64,000 nucleotides of DNA from Pedobacter lusitanus (GCF_040026395.1 NZ_CP157278.1:806001-870000), one strand, 5' to 3'. Shown: positions 10,071 through 19,550, counted from the stretch's first letter. Notes: a model not told the origin generated them from the letters alone. Numbers and translations are program-made.

Positions 10071-10583
10071 CTAATAAAGTATAGCTTTAACTTTGGGTAG
10101 TATCAGCTTAAACCAGGCTGTATACTGATCTGGATGCAGAGCTATATCTTTTTCAACAGCTGCCAGACTAAGATACTTCCAGTCAGAGACTTCATCAGGA
10201 TCCGGGACCGGAGACAGGTTCGCTCTGCCAAAAAAGACATGATCCAGTTCATGCTCTGTTAATCCATTCTCAAATTCGGCCTTGTAGATAAAACTAAACT
10301 GATGCGATAAATCACTGGTCATATTCATTTCTTCCATTAACCTCCGGTTTGCTGCATCAATCAGCACCTCTCCTGGTCTGGGATGAGAACAGCAGGCATT
10401 GGTCCACAATAAAGGAGAATGGTATTTTGCAGCTGCACGTCTCTGAAGCAGAAATTCCTTTCGATCATTAAAAATAAAGACGGAAAGTGCACGATGGAGT
10501 AAACCCTGCTGATGTGCAGCCATCTTCTCCATAATACCTGTTTCATTATCCTGCCTGTCAACCAGCGACACATATTCTGTCAT
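10071..10583 (-). CDS. idi: Isopentenyl-diphosphate delta-isomerase, type 1
   Basis: A Nudix-fold enzyme that interconverts isopentenyl and dimethylallyl diphosphate for isoprenoid synthesis, which also feeds the menaquinone side chain. Catalytic Cys65 lies in TNACCSHP and the second catalytic acid Glu112 in TEHELDHVFF, matching Cys67 and Glu116 of the E. coli enzyme. The Nudix-like helix is AANRRLMEEMNM. The length of 170 residues is near the usual 180. No neighbour is obviously coupled to it. Confidence 0.95.
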   Translation of the reverse strand: MTEYVSLVDRQDNETGIMEKMAAHQQGLLHRALSVFIFNDRKEFLLQRRAAAKYHSPLLWTNACCSHPRPGEVLIDAANRRLMEEMNMTSDLSHQFSFIYKAEFENGLTEHELDHVFFGRANLSPVPDPDEVSDWKYLSLAAVEKDIALHPDQYTAWFKLILPKVKAILY

Positions 10584-10694
10584 ATTCTTTATTTCAGCAA
10601 GGCTGATTCAGCTTTAAATCCAGCATCTGAAGTTCCGGTGTCAAAGATAAAAATTAAAAAGAAGCAACAGCACGATTTTTTTGACATAAAAAAA

Positions 10695-10719
10695 GCTGCC
10701 TCTTTTAATCAGAGGCAGC
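10695..10719 (-). terminator. Intrinsic terminator of the lipocalin-like gene
   Basis: GCTGCCTCT (10695-10703) pairs with AGAGGCAGC (10711-10719), 9 bp with a 7-nt loop. Read on the minus strand it is followed by seven T residues, the classic intrinsic terminator form for the leftward gene ending at 10747. Confidence 0.85.
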
Positions 10720-10746
10720 CTGGATGGTGTTGGTTTGATGTAAAAT

Positions 10747-11226
10747 CTATTTCATTGCTTTGGTGAAATTCAATATAATGTAAGCAGGATTTTTTCCATA
10801 ATCCACAGGCGATTTTAGTACCAGATTATCTCCTGTTGCCTGAGAAAGAATCAGTCTGTAGCCTTCAGTTACATTCTTCGCTTTATCTCCCTCATATAAT
10901 TTTTTGAATTGAAAAGTCTGGTCTGCAGTACTTACTGACCAAAAAATACTTTGTGTTCTGGTAGGACAATCTGCAGTTCCCGGAAGCAAATATGTTCCAT
11001 TTCCACTATTTGTTAATTTCCATGTACTACCGATAAAACATTTGTAAGAAGCTTCATTAAAGAGAGATTTCACATTCATTGCTGGTACGCCATCAAAAGT
11101 GATGTCATTTAATACCCAGTTTCCAGACACATTTCCTCTTTTCATAGCACCCTTAGGTGTATTACAACTTTGTAAAACCATCAATGAACTACATAAAATG
11201 GCTGCTATAACTAATATTCTTTTCAT
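10747..11226 (-). CDS. Lipocalin-like lipoprotein
   Basis: The 159-residue protein has a lipoprotein signal with lipobox LQSC (Cys21), then a beta-rich domain beginning VSGNWVLNDITFDG, which resembles lipocalin-like proteins common in Bacteroidota. Two Cys residues (in YKCFIG and ADCPTR) could form a disulfide. The ligand or function is not known. It is a single gene with its own terminator, divergent from the transsulfuration gene at 11291 across a 64-bp gap that must hold both promoters. Confidence 0.7.
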   Translation of the reverse strand: MKRILVIAAILCSSLMVLQSCNTPKGAMKRGNVSGNWVLNDITFDGVPAMNVKSLFNEASYKCFIGSTWKLTNSGNGTYLLPGTADCPTRTQSIFWSVSTADQTFQFKKLYEGDKAKNVTEGYRLILSQATGDNLVLKSPVDYGKNPAYIILNFTKAMK

Positions 11227-11290
11227 ATCTTGTATTTTCGAAAACAGCTTACATAAATCCTGCCAAAAATTACCCGAAAATTAAAATTCT

Positions 11291-12397
11291 ATGCAGACCG
11301 AAACGATTGCCATACATGCCGGAAACCTAACCCACAGTACCACAGGGGACGTAACACCACCTATCAGCCTCTCCACTACATTTTTCAGAGATGAAAATGG
11401 TGGCTACCCTGGCGGACATATGTATAGTCGTGTCAGCAATCCCAATCGTTCTGCACTCGAAAAAGTTATGGCTGATCTGGAAAAAGGCACAGATGCCTGT
11501 GCATTTTCTTCTGGAAATACAGCCGGAATGACTGTTTTTCAGGCCTTACCTCCGGGTAGTCATATTATTGCACCTGATGATATGTACTGGGGTTTCAAAA
11601 AACAACTGCAGTCAATTTTTGAAGGTATTCTGACTATAGACTTTATTGACCTTACTCAACCTGACCTCATAGAGGAGCATATTAAAAGTAATACCGCAAT
11701 GATATGGGTTGAAACACCTTCAAACCCACTGTTAAAAATTACAGATTTAACTGTTGTCTCTGCAATTGCTAAAAAACATAAGTTAACCCTGGCTTGTGAC
11801 AGCACTTTTGCTTCACCTTGTTTCCAGAATCCTATTCTGCTGGGCGCAGATATAGTCATGCATTCTTCAACCAAATATATTGGCGGACATAGTGATGTAC
11901 TGGGCGGTATTTTAGTCACAGCTGTTCAGGATGAATTATGGAGCAGAATCAGAAATATTCAGCAAATCGGAGGTGCTGTTCCCTCTCCTTTTGATTGTTT
12001 TCTTTTACTCAGAAGCATCAAAACATTACCATACAGAATGAAGGGGCATGCTGAAAACGCTATGGCACTCGCAAAGTATCTTTCTGTTCACCCAAAAATT
12101 GAAGCGGTATACTATCCCGGCCTGCCTTCGCATGCGCAACATGAGATTGCCACAAAACAGATGAGCGGTTTTGCCGGTATGCTATCTATTCTGGTTAAAG
12201 GAGATGCAAGAAAAGTAGTCAATCAGGTCAGATTATTTGCCCAGGCAACGAGCCTTGGCGGAGTTGAGAGCTTAATTGAACACCGCGCCTCTGTAGAAGG
12301 TCCTGACACCAAAACTCCACAGAATTTAATTCGGATATCCGTTGGACTGGAACATATTGATGACATTATTGCTGATATAGAGCAGGCTTTAGGCTAA
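11291..12397 (+). CDS. Cys/Met metabolism PLP enzyme (cystathionine gamma-synthase or lyase type)
   Basis: A 368-residue fold-type I PLP enzyme. The cofactor Lys is Lys195 in HSSTKYIGGHSD. Other family marks are the N-terminal TxAIHAG form, SGNTAGMTVF, WVETPSNPLLKI and the C-terminal RISVGLEHIDDI. Family members make or split cystathionine, and sequence alone does not separate gamma-synthase from gamma-lyase or beta-lyase. It lies directly before the methionine operon, whose next gene is the longer O-acetylhomoserine sulfhydrylase, but that operon has its own promoter at 12486. Its place suggests transsulfuration linked to methionine supply. Confidence 0.9.
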   Translation: MQTETIAIHAGNLTHSTTGDVTPPISLSTTFFRDENGGYPGGHMYSRVSNPNRSALEKVMADLEKGTDACAFSSGNTAGMTVFQALPPGSHIIAPDDMYWGFKKQLQSIFEGILTIDFIDLTQPDLIEEHIKSNTAMIWVETPSNPLLKITDLTVVSAIAKKHKLTLACDSTFASPCFQNPILLGADIVMHSSTKYIGGHSDVLGGILVTAVQDELWSRIRNIQQIGGAVPSPFDCFLLLRSIKTLPYRMKGHAENAMALAKYLSVHPKIEAVYYPGLPSHAQHEIATKQMSGFAGMLSILVKGDARKVVNQVRLFAQATSLGGVESLIEHRASVEGPDTKTPQNLIRISVGLEHIDDIIADIEQALG

Positions 12398-12485
12398 AAA
12401 ACGTCATTTAAAGCTCAAAGACAGCCTCCAATATTTAATTTAAGTCACTCACATACAGATTGTTGATTATTTTTCAGAATATTAT

Positions 12486-12516
12486 TTTGGAAGTAATCAC
12501 AATATCACTACATTTG
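12486..12516 (+). promoter_or_regulatory. Promoter of the methionine operon
   Basis: TTTG at 12486-12489, a 19-bp spacer and TACATTTG at 12509-12516 match the Bacteroidota sigma-A consensus (TTTG-N19-TAnnTTTG) exactly. The start would fall near 12521, about 40 bases before the riboswitch. Confidence 0.8.
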
Positions 12517-12560
12517 TACCATATAGCGCAAGCTATTCAAGTCAACCCGGTAACTGGGTT

Positions 12561-12675
12561 TGATTTATAAAGAAGTGGCGAGAGACAGGCTCCGTGACCC
12601 ACTGGCAACCCTCCCAAATGGAGAAGGTGCCAATTCCTGACCAGTCAGCATAGTGCTTTCTGGAAAGATAAATTA
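12561..12675 (+). promoter_or_regulatory. SAM-I (S-box) type riboswitch upstream of metY
   Basis: The conserved S-box blocks appear in order: P1 strand ATTTAT (12563-12568), AAAGAAGTGGCGAGAGAC, a GGCTCC/GTGACCC arm, CACTGGCAACC, a GGTGCCAATTCCTG block, and the closing GGAAAGATAAAT whose ATAAAT (12668-12673) pairs with the P1 start. It precedes metY-metX-hom, as expected for methionine control by SAM. There is no T run right after it, and its 3' edge is only 9 bases from the leader peptide start, so it might act on translation. Exact class and edges need a covariance search. Confidence 0.85.
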
Positions 12676-12682
12676 AGACAAA

Positions 12683-12781
12683 ATGAAAACAAAATACCAA
12701 CCATCGCAATCAGGCGAATCTGTTTTTTACACAATTGAGCATCTGCAGACTAATGCATGCATGTGTTGTTGCATCGGCTAA
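12683..12781 (+). CDS. Cys/Met-rich leader peptide (32 residues) between riboswitch and metY
   Basis: An ATG at 12683 opens 32 codons ending in TAA at 12781. The peptide starts MKTKYQPSQSGESV and ends with the run Cys-Met-Cys-Cys-Cys-Ile-Gly just before the stop. Clustered codons for the very amino acids the operon supplies, placed at the end of a short ORF in a 5' leader, are the hallmark of ribosome-mediated attenuation. About 145 bases with stem-loops separate it from metY. A functional metal-binding micropeptide is the alternative. I do not recognise a named family. Confidence 0.65.
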   Translation: MKTKYQPSQSGESVFYTIEHLQTNACMCCCIG

Positions 12782-12832
12782 ACAACAATCTTCCACGTAA
12801 AATTAATTTAGTTCAACCGGAAGGCCTCTTTT

Positions 12833-12886
12833 CAGAGGTATGCACTCCCTTATACGGATTTTGTACGCCATAAATCCCGTATCTGT
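12833..12886 (+). promoter_or_regulatory. Possible attenuation hairpins between the leader peptide and metY
   Basis: Past the leader peptide stop, CCTCT-TTTC-AGAGG forms a tight 5-bp hairpin near 12825-12838, and TACGGATTT pairs with AAATCCCGTA (about 12855-12885) with one bulged C. Neither has a clear T tract, so if they regulate, they more likely shield metY translation than end transcription. Stem edges are approximate. Confidence 0.35.
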
Positions 12887-12905
12887 CTGTAAACAATCCC
12901 TTTAA

Positions 12906-14237
<1,332 letters not shown>

Positions 14238-14270
14238 AGATAAGCTTAAAAAAGATAGAAAAAAAGAATA

Positions 14271-15329
14271 ATGTCATCAACACATATATATAACCACGCA
14301 AAGCAATTTAAACTGGAGAACGGGAAGAAACTGCGTGGATTACAAATCAGCTATCAGACTTTTGGTAAGCTAAATGCGAATAAGGATAATGTAATCTGGG
14401 CTTGTCATGCCTTAACAGCAAATGCGGATGTATTAGACTGGTGGAAAGGTTTATTCGGAGAGAAGAACCTCTTCAATCCGGAAGAACATTTTATTATCTG
14501 CGCAAACGTTATCGGCTCTCATTATGGCGGCACAAATCCGCTAAGTATTAATCCGGTAACCGGAAATCCATATTATTTATCATTTCCTGAGTTCACTATC
14601 AGAGATCTGGTTCATGGACATCAGCTGCTTGCAGCACATCTGGAAATTAAAAAAATCAAAGTACTGATTGGTGGATCATTAGGTGGCCAGCAAGCTGCTG
14701 AGTGGGCTATAACAGATGGTAGTAAAATTGAAAACCTGATTCTGGTTGCTACAAATGCTTTTCATTCACCATGGGGGATTGCTTTCAATGAAAGTCAGCG
14801 TCTGGCGATTACTACCGATCGTACTTTTTACGCACAAAAACCTGATGGTGGTATCAAAGGACTGAAAGCAGCGAGAAGTATCGCTCTGCTTTCTTATCGT
14901 ACTTACGAAGCTTATAATGCTACTCAACTGGAAAGCGTGAATGAGAAAACTGATGGATTCCGTGCTTCTTCTTATCAGAATTACCAGGGAGAGAAACTTT
15001 GCAAAAGATATAATGCCTATAGCTACTGGTATTTAAGCAAGGCAATGGACAGTCATAATGTAGGCCGGGGCAGAAAAAGTGTTGTTGACGCTTTAAACTC
15101 TATCAAATCCAATACACTGGTTATCGGTATTGAGAATGACTTTCTTTTTCCTTTAGTGGAACAGGAATTCCTTGGAAAACATATCCCTGATGCTGAATTC
15201 CATAGTATTAATTCAGCTTATGGTCATGATGGTTTCTTAATCGAAACAGATATACTTACTAATATAATAGGCAACTTTCTGAAGGAAAGTACAAACAAAA
15301 AAATTGTTAAACTGCATAAAACAGCATAA
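14271..15329 (+). CDS. metX: Homoserine O-acetyltransferase
   Basis: An alpha/beta-hydrolase-fold acyltransferase that acetylates homoserine from acetyl-CoA. The nucleophile Ser136 is in GGSLGGQQAAEWA, the acid is in IENDFLFP and the His in YGHDGFLIETD, so the triad is complete. The conserved WWKG and NVIGSHYGGTNP segments are present. The length of 352 residues is usual. Its stop is directly followed by the hom start (TAAATG), pointing to translational coupling. The product is used by MetY just upstream. Confidence 0.95.
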   Translation: MSSTHIYNHAKQFKLENGKKLRGLQISYQTFGKLNANKDNVIWACHALTANADVLDWWKGLFGEKNLFNPEEHFIICANVIGSHYGGTNPLSINPVTGNPYYLSFPEFTIRDLVHGHQLLAAHLEIKKIKVLIGGSLGGQQAAEWAITDGSKIENLILVATNAFHSPWGIAFNESQRLAITTDRTFYAQKPDGGIKGLKAARSIALLSYRTYEAYNATQLESVNEKTDGFRASSYQNYQGEKLCKRYNAYSYWYLSKAMDSHNVGRGRKSVVDALNSIKSNTLVIGIENDFLFPLVEQEFLGKHIPDAEFHSINSAYGHDGFLIETDILTNIIGNFLKESTNKKIVKLHKTA

Positions 15330-16571
15330 ATGAGCAAGAAACTTAAAATTGGAATATTCGGTTTTGGAGTTGTGGGACAGGGACTGCACGACATCATCCG
15401 CGGACAGGATTTAAACCTGGAGATTATTAAAATAGCCATCAAGAATCCGGATAAGAAACGTAGTCTGGACGCTGGTCTTTTCACTACCAATCATGATGAA
15501 ATACTGAACAATCCGGAGATCAATACGATCGTAGAATTAATAGATGATGCAGACGCAGCATTTGCAATTGCAAAAAAAGCTTTAATCAGCGGAAAGCATG
15601 TGGTTTCTGCCAATAAGAAAATGATTGCCAATCACCTGGAAGAGTTGGTGGAGCTGCAGGCTACTTATGGTACGTCTTTACTTTATGAAGGTGCTGTATG
15701 CGGGAGTATCCCGATCATCAGAAACCTGGAAGAATATTATGACAACGAATTACTGCATGGCATAAGTGGTATCTTCAATGGTTCATCTAACTATATTTTG
15801 TCAAAAATATTTAATGAGAATATTCCTTACGAAATTGCACTGAAACAGGCACAGGATCTCGGATTCGCAGAAACTGACCCGATTATGGATGTTGGTGGCT
15901 ATGATCCCAAATTCAAACTGGCTATTGCAACCGCTCATGCCTATGGCTTGTTCATTGATCCTGATAAGATTTTAAACATCGGTATTCAGAATTTATCTGA
16001 ACAGGATATTCAGTATGCAAGAGAAAAAAATTACAAGATTAAACTAGTACCTACTGCTCGTAAAATCAGCACCAAACAGGTAGTCACTTATGTATTGCCT
16101 AAATTTGTAAAGTCTGATGATTTCTTATTTAATGTAGAGAATGAATATAATGGGGTTACAGTTCAGGCTGCTTTTGCAGATAAGCAATTCTTTTTTGGAA
16201 AAGGTGCCGGTGGCCACCCTACGGGTGCCGCAGTATTATCGGATATCGCAGCTTTAAGATACGGTTACAGATATGAGTATAAAAAGTATCATCAGAAAAA
16301 TGGCCTGATCCATACTGATAATGTAAATATTGAAATTTATCTGAGATATACTCATGAGTATACAGTTGAGAAATTAAAAATTGAGAATATAGTAGAAAGA
16401 TTTTCAAGAAATGATTTCAAGTATGTGATTGGAAGTGTAAGTCTGAAATCTCTGCTGGCTAATAAAGATTTACTGGTGCAGAAGGATGTTTTTGTAGCAC
16501 ATACAGGAAGATTTACGTATACGGATAAACAGATTGAAGTTATAGCCGGAGAAGAGGTTTTATTTAATTAA
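15330..16571 (+). CDS. hom: Homoserine dehydrogenase
   Basis: The NAD(P)-dependent enzyme reduces aspartate semialdehyde to homoserine. An N-terminal Rossmann motif GIFGFGVVGQG (residues 8-18), SANKKMIA, the catalytic-domain stretch GIFNGSSNYILSKI and AETDPIMDVGGYD identify the family. The 413 residues leave about 90 after the catalytic domain, too divergent for me to call an ACT domain by eye. It begins at the base after the metX stop and ends the operon, and the following terminator has been split by an insertion sequence. Confidence 0.93.
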   Translation: MSKKLKIGIFGFGVVGQGLHDIIRGQDLNLEIIKIAIKNPDKKRSLDAGLFTTNHDEILNNPEINTIVELIDDADAAFAIAKKALISGKHVVSANKKMIANHLEELVELQATYGTSLLYEGAVCGSIPIIRNLEEYYDNELLHGISGIFNGSSNYILSKIFNENIPYEIALKQAQDLGFAETDPIMDVGGYDPKFKLAIATAHAYGLFIDPDKILNIGIQNLSEQDIQYAREKNYKIKLVPTARKISTKQVVTYVLPKFVKSDDFLFNVENEYNGVTVQAAFADKQFFFGKGAGGHPTGAAVLSDIAALRYGYRYEYKKYHQKNGLIHTDNVNIEIYLRYTHEYTVEKLKIENIVERFSRNDFKYVIGSVSLKSLLANKDLLVQKDVFVAHTGRFTYTDKQIEVIAGEEVLFN

Positions 16572-16579
16572 TCTATTCG

Positions 16580-16604
16580 TTTTAACAAAAAAGCGGCCTT
16601 TTAA
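16580..16604 (+). terminator. Left half of the hom terminator, split by an IS (right half 18038-18063)
   Basis: The left strand (16580-16604; core AAGCGGCCTTTTA) and the right strand (18038-18063; core TAAAAGGCCGC followed by seven T) are reverse complements over about 24 bases with one mismatch and one extra T. Joined without the IS they would make a terminator hairpin with a loop of about 5 nt. The IS sits exactly in that loop. Confidence 0.8.
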
Positions 16605-16643
16605 ATTAATGGTGTGACCCCAAAAAGTTGGACAGATTCAAAA

Positions 16644-17441
16644 TTAAGTTTTTTGTACGAGAGCTCGGTATTCCACCGGGCTCTTTCCATTTAACCTGTT
16701 TTTTATTCTTTTATTGTTGTAGTAATGAATGTATTCTTTTAAAGAAGTGATAAATTCTTCTGTAGTTTCAAAGCTCTCTCTGTACAGCAATTCTGTCTTC
16801 ATAATACCAAAAAAGCTTTCGGCCAAGGCGTTATCTAAGCAATTTCCTTTTCTGGACATGCTTTGAATAATTCCATTTTTTTCCAGAGCCTTTCTATATC
16901 CGTAATGTTGATATTGCCAGCCTTGGTCAGAATGAAAAATAAGTCCCTTTGTATCTTTCACTTTATCAAAAGCCTCGTATAACATTTCTTCTATCATCTG
17001 CATATTTGGACTTTTTGAAATACTATAGGAAATGATTTCCCCATTGAACATGTCAATTATAGGAGACAGGTAAATCTTCTCCCCTTTAATGTTCATCTGG
17101 GTGACATCCGTAGCCCATTTCTGATTAGGCAAACTTGCTTCAAAATCCCTTTCAAGTTCATTAGGGGCAATTTTGCCAACCTCGCCTTTGTATGATCGAT
17201 AACTTGCTTTCCTGATAGTGCATTTTAAGCCTAATGTTCCCATCAATTTTTGCACAGTCTTATGATTTATGTTATAACCCCGGTTCTTCATTTCGGCGGT
17301 GACTCGCCGATAACCATATCTGCCTTTATGCAGGTGGTATATACTTGCGATCTCTTCTTTTTCATGCTTGTACTTATCATCAGCATTCAGCCGCTTATGA
17401 TGATAATAAAATACCGAACGAGCCATCTGTTTACAATCCAA
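16644..17441 (-). CDS. IS3-family transposase OrfB (DDE integrase core)
   Basis: The frame holds an HTH_21-like segment (IASIYHLHKGRYGYRRVTAEM) and the rve integrase domain. The catalytic triad is Asp in WATDVTQ, Asp in FHSDQGWQYQ and Glu in NALAESFFGIMKTE. The ATG at 17441 is internal: the frame is open upstream to the slippery A7 in orfA, so the working protein is an OrfAB fusion made by -1 frameshifting. The ending YNNKRIKNRLNGKSPVEYR is typical. Nothing looks broken. Confidence 0.93.
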   Translation of the reverse strand: MDCKQMARSVFYYHHKRLNADDKYKHEKEEIASIYHLHKGRYGYRRVTAEMKNRGYNINHKTVQKLMGTLGLKCTIRKASYRSYKGEVGKIAPNELERDFEASLPNQKWATDVTQMNIKGEKIYLSPIIDMFNGEIISYSISKSPNMQMIEEMLYEAFDKVKDTKGLIFHSDQGWQYQHYGYRKALEKNGIIQSMSRKGNCLDNALAESFFGIMKTELLYRESFETTEEFITSLKEYIHYYNNKRIKNRLNGKSPVEYRALVQKT

Positions 17442-17467
17442 TAGAATTGCAATATCATGTTCCGGCC

Positions 17468-17989
17468 TTAGTTCTTCGATGGCTTTTGCCCACTCATACG
17501 TTCGCGGGCTTCTCTTTCCTGTACTAAGGCCTTGACTTTTTTTAATAGCGCGTTCTCTGCTCGCAAGCGGGCATTCTCCGCCTGGAGCTTCTCTAGTTCT
17601 GTTTCAGGTCCAAGTTTCTTTGATTTTCCCATGCCTTTAGGTGGTCGTCCACGGGGCTTTTGTTTGTATAGTACTGCGTAGCCTTCACCTCGTACTAATC
17701 TTACCCAGCTCTCTAAGGCACTTCTACTTACTTTACGTTCCAGAACAACCTGTCTTAAAGGTACACCTTTTTCTATAATGAGCCTTACAACTTCTTCTTT
17801 GAAACCAGAAGTAGACTTGATATTGGCTTGCTTGCGTAGCCCACTTTCTCCATGGAGGTTATATTTCCGAACCCATTCCAATATCATGTCATCATCAATA
17901 CGCCGTTCTCGGGATATCCAAAGAATCGGTGTCCCTTTTATCACTTGAGAAACTATATCGAGCTTCTCCTCAAATGTGTGTTTTGCCAT
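17468..17989 (-). CDS. IS3-family OrfA (helix-turn-helix, leucine zipper)
   Basis: An N-terminal helix-turn-helix region (MAKHTFEEKLDIVSQVI, then residues to about 110) is followed by a C-terminal coiled coil with Leu heptads (LEKLQAENARLRAENALLKK), as expected for IS150-group OrfA. A start 30 bases further upstream is possible, but the internal Met at 17989 begins at the usual family N-terminus and is preferred. The frame ends at 17468, just before the OrfB ATG but in another frame. Confidence 0.88.
   Translation of the reverse strand: MAKHTFEEKLDIVSQVIKGTPILWISRERRIDDDMILEWVRKYNLHGESGLRKQANIKSTSGFKEEVVRLIIEKGVPLRQVVLERKVSRSALESWVRLVRGEGYAVLYKQKPRGRPPKGMGKSKKLGPETELEKLQAENARLRAENALLKKVKALVQEREARERMSGQKPSKN
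17537..17543 (-). other. Probable -1 frameshift site of the IS transposase
   Basis: On the minus strand the codons TTA AAA AAA GTC give a run of seven A residues. Slipping back by one there enters the OrfB frame, which stays open with no stop from this point to the OrfB ATG (I read it through KSQGLSTGKRS and onward). A downstream stimulatory structure was not tested. Confidence 0.7.
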
Positions 17990-18073
17990 AAATGATAAAC
18001 CCCAAAAGTTTTTGTCCAACTTTTGGGGTTCACTTCATAAAAGGCCGCTTTTTTTGTTAAAAATATTCTCGTT

Positions 18074-18466
18074 TTAGAATTCAGTAAAGCTTGCGTAATG
18101 ATCACCGGTGTAATAACGACGGCCATCGCTGCTGATTACAATTCGTTCAGCTCCCCTGTTCTGACCACTTACTTTAGGATTTACGTCATATTCTTTGTAA
18201 GTCACTCCTGAAGGCAACAGGCCTTCACGGTTCTGGAAAACTGTTCCACCAACATATCCTTGTGGAGCTCTTCCATTTTTAGCTACGTAATCAGCCACTG
18301 TGTAGGCTTTTTGCGGAACTATTGCAACTGCTTGTTTAGCTGTAGCAGTGTTCACTGTTGTTTCGTTCAGCGTGTTTACAAATGCAGGAATAGTGCTGTC
18401 CTTTGTAAAAGACGAAAACAGGATCGTGAATGTTAACAGGGCTAATAAAATTTTAATGTGTTTCAT
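18074..18466 (-). CDS. Secreted barnase-like guanyl-specific ribonuclease
   Basis: A 130-residue protein with a signal peptide (about residues 1-20) and a C-terminal microbial RNase (N1/T1/barnase) domain from about residue 55. GGTVFQNREGLLP and the ending DHYASFTEF align with barnase GGDIFSNREGKLPG and DHYQTFTKI. Barnase Glu73, Arg83, Arg87 and His102 correspond to Glu92, Arg104, Arg108 and His123: the last two spacings are kept and a 2-residue insertion lies before Arg104. It would cut RNA outside the cytoplasm. No barstar-like gene is adjacent. Confidence 0.88.
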   Translation of the reverse strand: MKHIKILLALLTFTILFSSFTKDSTIPAFVNTLNETTVNTATAKQAVAIVPQKAYTVADYVAKNGRAPQGYVGGTVFQNREGLLPSGVTYKEYDVNPKVSGQNRGAERIVISSDGRRYYTGDHYASFTEF

Positions 18467-18604
18467 AGTTTTTTGTTTATTAATGAATAGATAACTTAAA
18501 TATCAGTGGATTTATTTGAAGATTTATGGATTTAGCAAAACTTAATAAATTGTTTATAGTAACAAAACATAGCCGGCGTGCAAAGATTATTTGCGTAAAT
18601 TGTA

Positions 18605-19501
18605 ATGATTATGATTATAGAAGATAGTTTATATGGTGAGTTTAGTGTTTCGCTGCTTATAAAAGAGCTCATCAACAGTAAGCCTGTGGAAAGATTGAAA
18701 AATATTCATCAGGGAGGTGGAATATTTCTGGTTAACCCAGCGTTAACGTTAACGAGATATGAGCATTCTGTTGGGGTTCTGATATTGATTAAAATGTTAG
18801 GTGGAACGGAAATCGAGCAGGTAGCAGGATTACTTCATGATATTTCACATACTGCATTCTCTCATGTGATAGACTATATTTTTGAAAATCAGGAAGAAGA
18901 TTACCACGAAGGAATTTATCAAAGTATTTTAAGCAGATCAGAGATTCCTGACATCTTAAAAAGACATGGATACACGCTAACGGATTTATTGGGAAAGGAT
19001 TTTCAAATCCTGGAACAGCCTCTTCCCAATCTTTGCGCGGACCGGATTGATTATGCAATCAGAGATTTATTTTACGCTGGTTTTATCAGCATGGATGATG
19101 TTCAGCATTTTATCGCAACGCTGATAATTCATAATGGTAGAATCATGATGACTTCGGTTGAAAAGGCCCTCTGGATTCAGGAAAAATATCAGATTTTGAA
19201 TCAGGAGTATTTTGGTAAAAAAGAACATGTTTATGCCAATGAGAAACTAACAGAGATCCTCAGACACCTATTGGCAGAAAAAGTAATTACCAAAACTGAT
19301 TTTGAAAAAGATGACAAGAATTTATTAGCATTAATTGAAGCTGATAGCTTTGGAAAACGAAGCATAGCAGCTATCCGGGCTTTAGACGGTATAGCGCATT
19401 ACGATGCAGCTAATTTCAAACTAAAACACAGAGAGATAGATCCTGAGTTATATATTGACGGGCAGTATTTCAGACTGAGTCAGGTAAAAAACAGTGCATA
19501 A
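18605..19501 (+). CDS. HD-domain phosphohydrolase
   Basis: A 298-residue cytoplasmic protein of the HD superfamily, related to dGTPase-like and YdhJ-type proteins. His54 in RYEHSVG, His78-Asp79 in GLLHDISHTAFSH, and Asp in CADRIDYAIRD form the metal site. The substrate (nucleotide or phosphoester) cannot be read from sequence. It is divergent from the RNase gene across 138 bp and ends at a strong terminator shared with the E2 gene. It has no evident operon partner. Confidence 0.85.
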   Translation: MIMIIEDSLYGEFSVSLLIKELINSKPVERLKNIHQGGGIFLVNPALTLTRYEHSVGVLILIKMLGGTEIEQVAGLLHDISHTAFSHVIDYIFENQEEDYHEGIYQSILSRSEIPDILKRHGYTLTDLLGKDFQILEQPLPNLCADRIDYAIRDLFYAGFISMDDVQHFIATLIIHNGRIMMTSVEKALWIQEKYQILNQEYFGKKEHVYANEKLTEILRHLLAEKVITKTDFEKDDKNLLALIEADSFGKRSIAAIRALDGIAHYDAANFKLKHREIDPELYIDGQYFRLSQVKNSA

Positions 19502-19534
19502 AAAAAGGGCATCCTTAAACCGGATGCCCTTTTT
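19502..19534. terminator. Bidirectional terminator between the HD gene and the E2 gene
   Basis: AAAAAGGGCATCC (19502-19514) pairs with 19522-19534, a perfect 13-bp stem with a 7-nt loop and A/T runs on both sides. It lies between converging genes and can serve both. Confidence 0.9.
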
Positions 19535-19550
19535 CATTATTATTTTATAA

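Larger units (their letters stand above)
16610..18037. mobile_element. IS3-family insertion sequence, IS150-like, 1428 bp
   Basis: Two overlapping-frame transposase genes read leftwards between imperfect terminal inverted repeats. The left end reads TGGTGTGACCCCAAAAAG and the right end, on the other strand, TGAAGTGAACCCCAAAAG, both followed by TTGGACA. Each end starts with TG and has a flanking TAA (16607-16609 and 18038-18040), a likely 3-bp target duplication. Both reading frames look intact with DDE residues present, so the copy may be active. The exact outer edge could shift by 2-3 bases. Confidence 0.88.
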
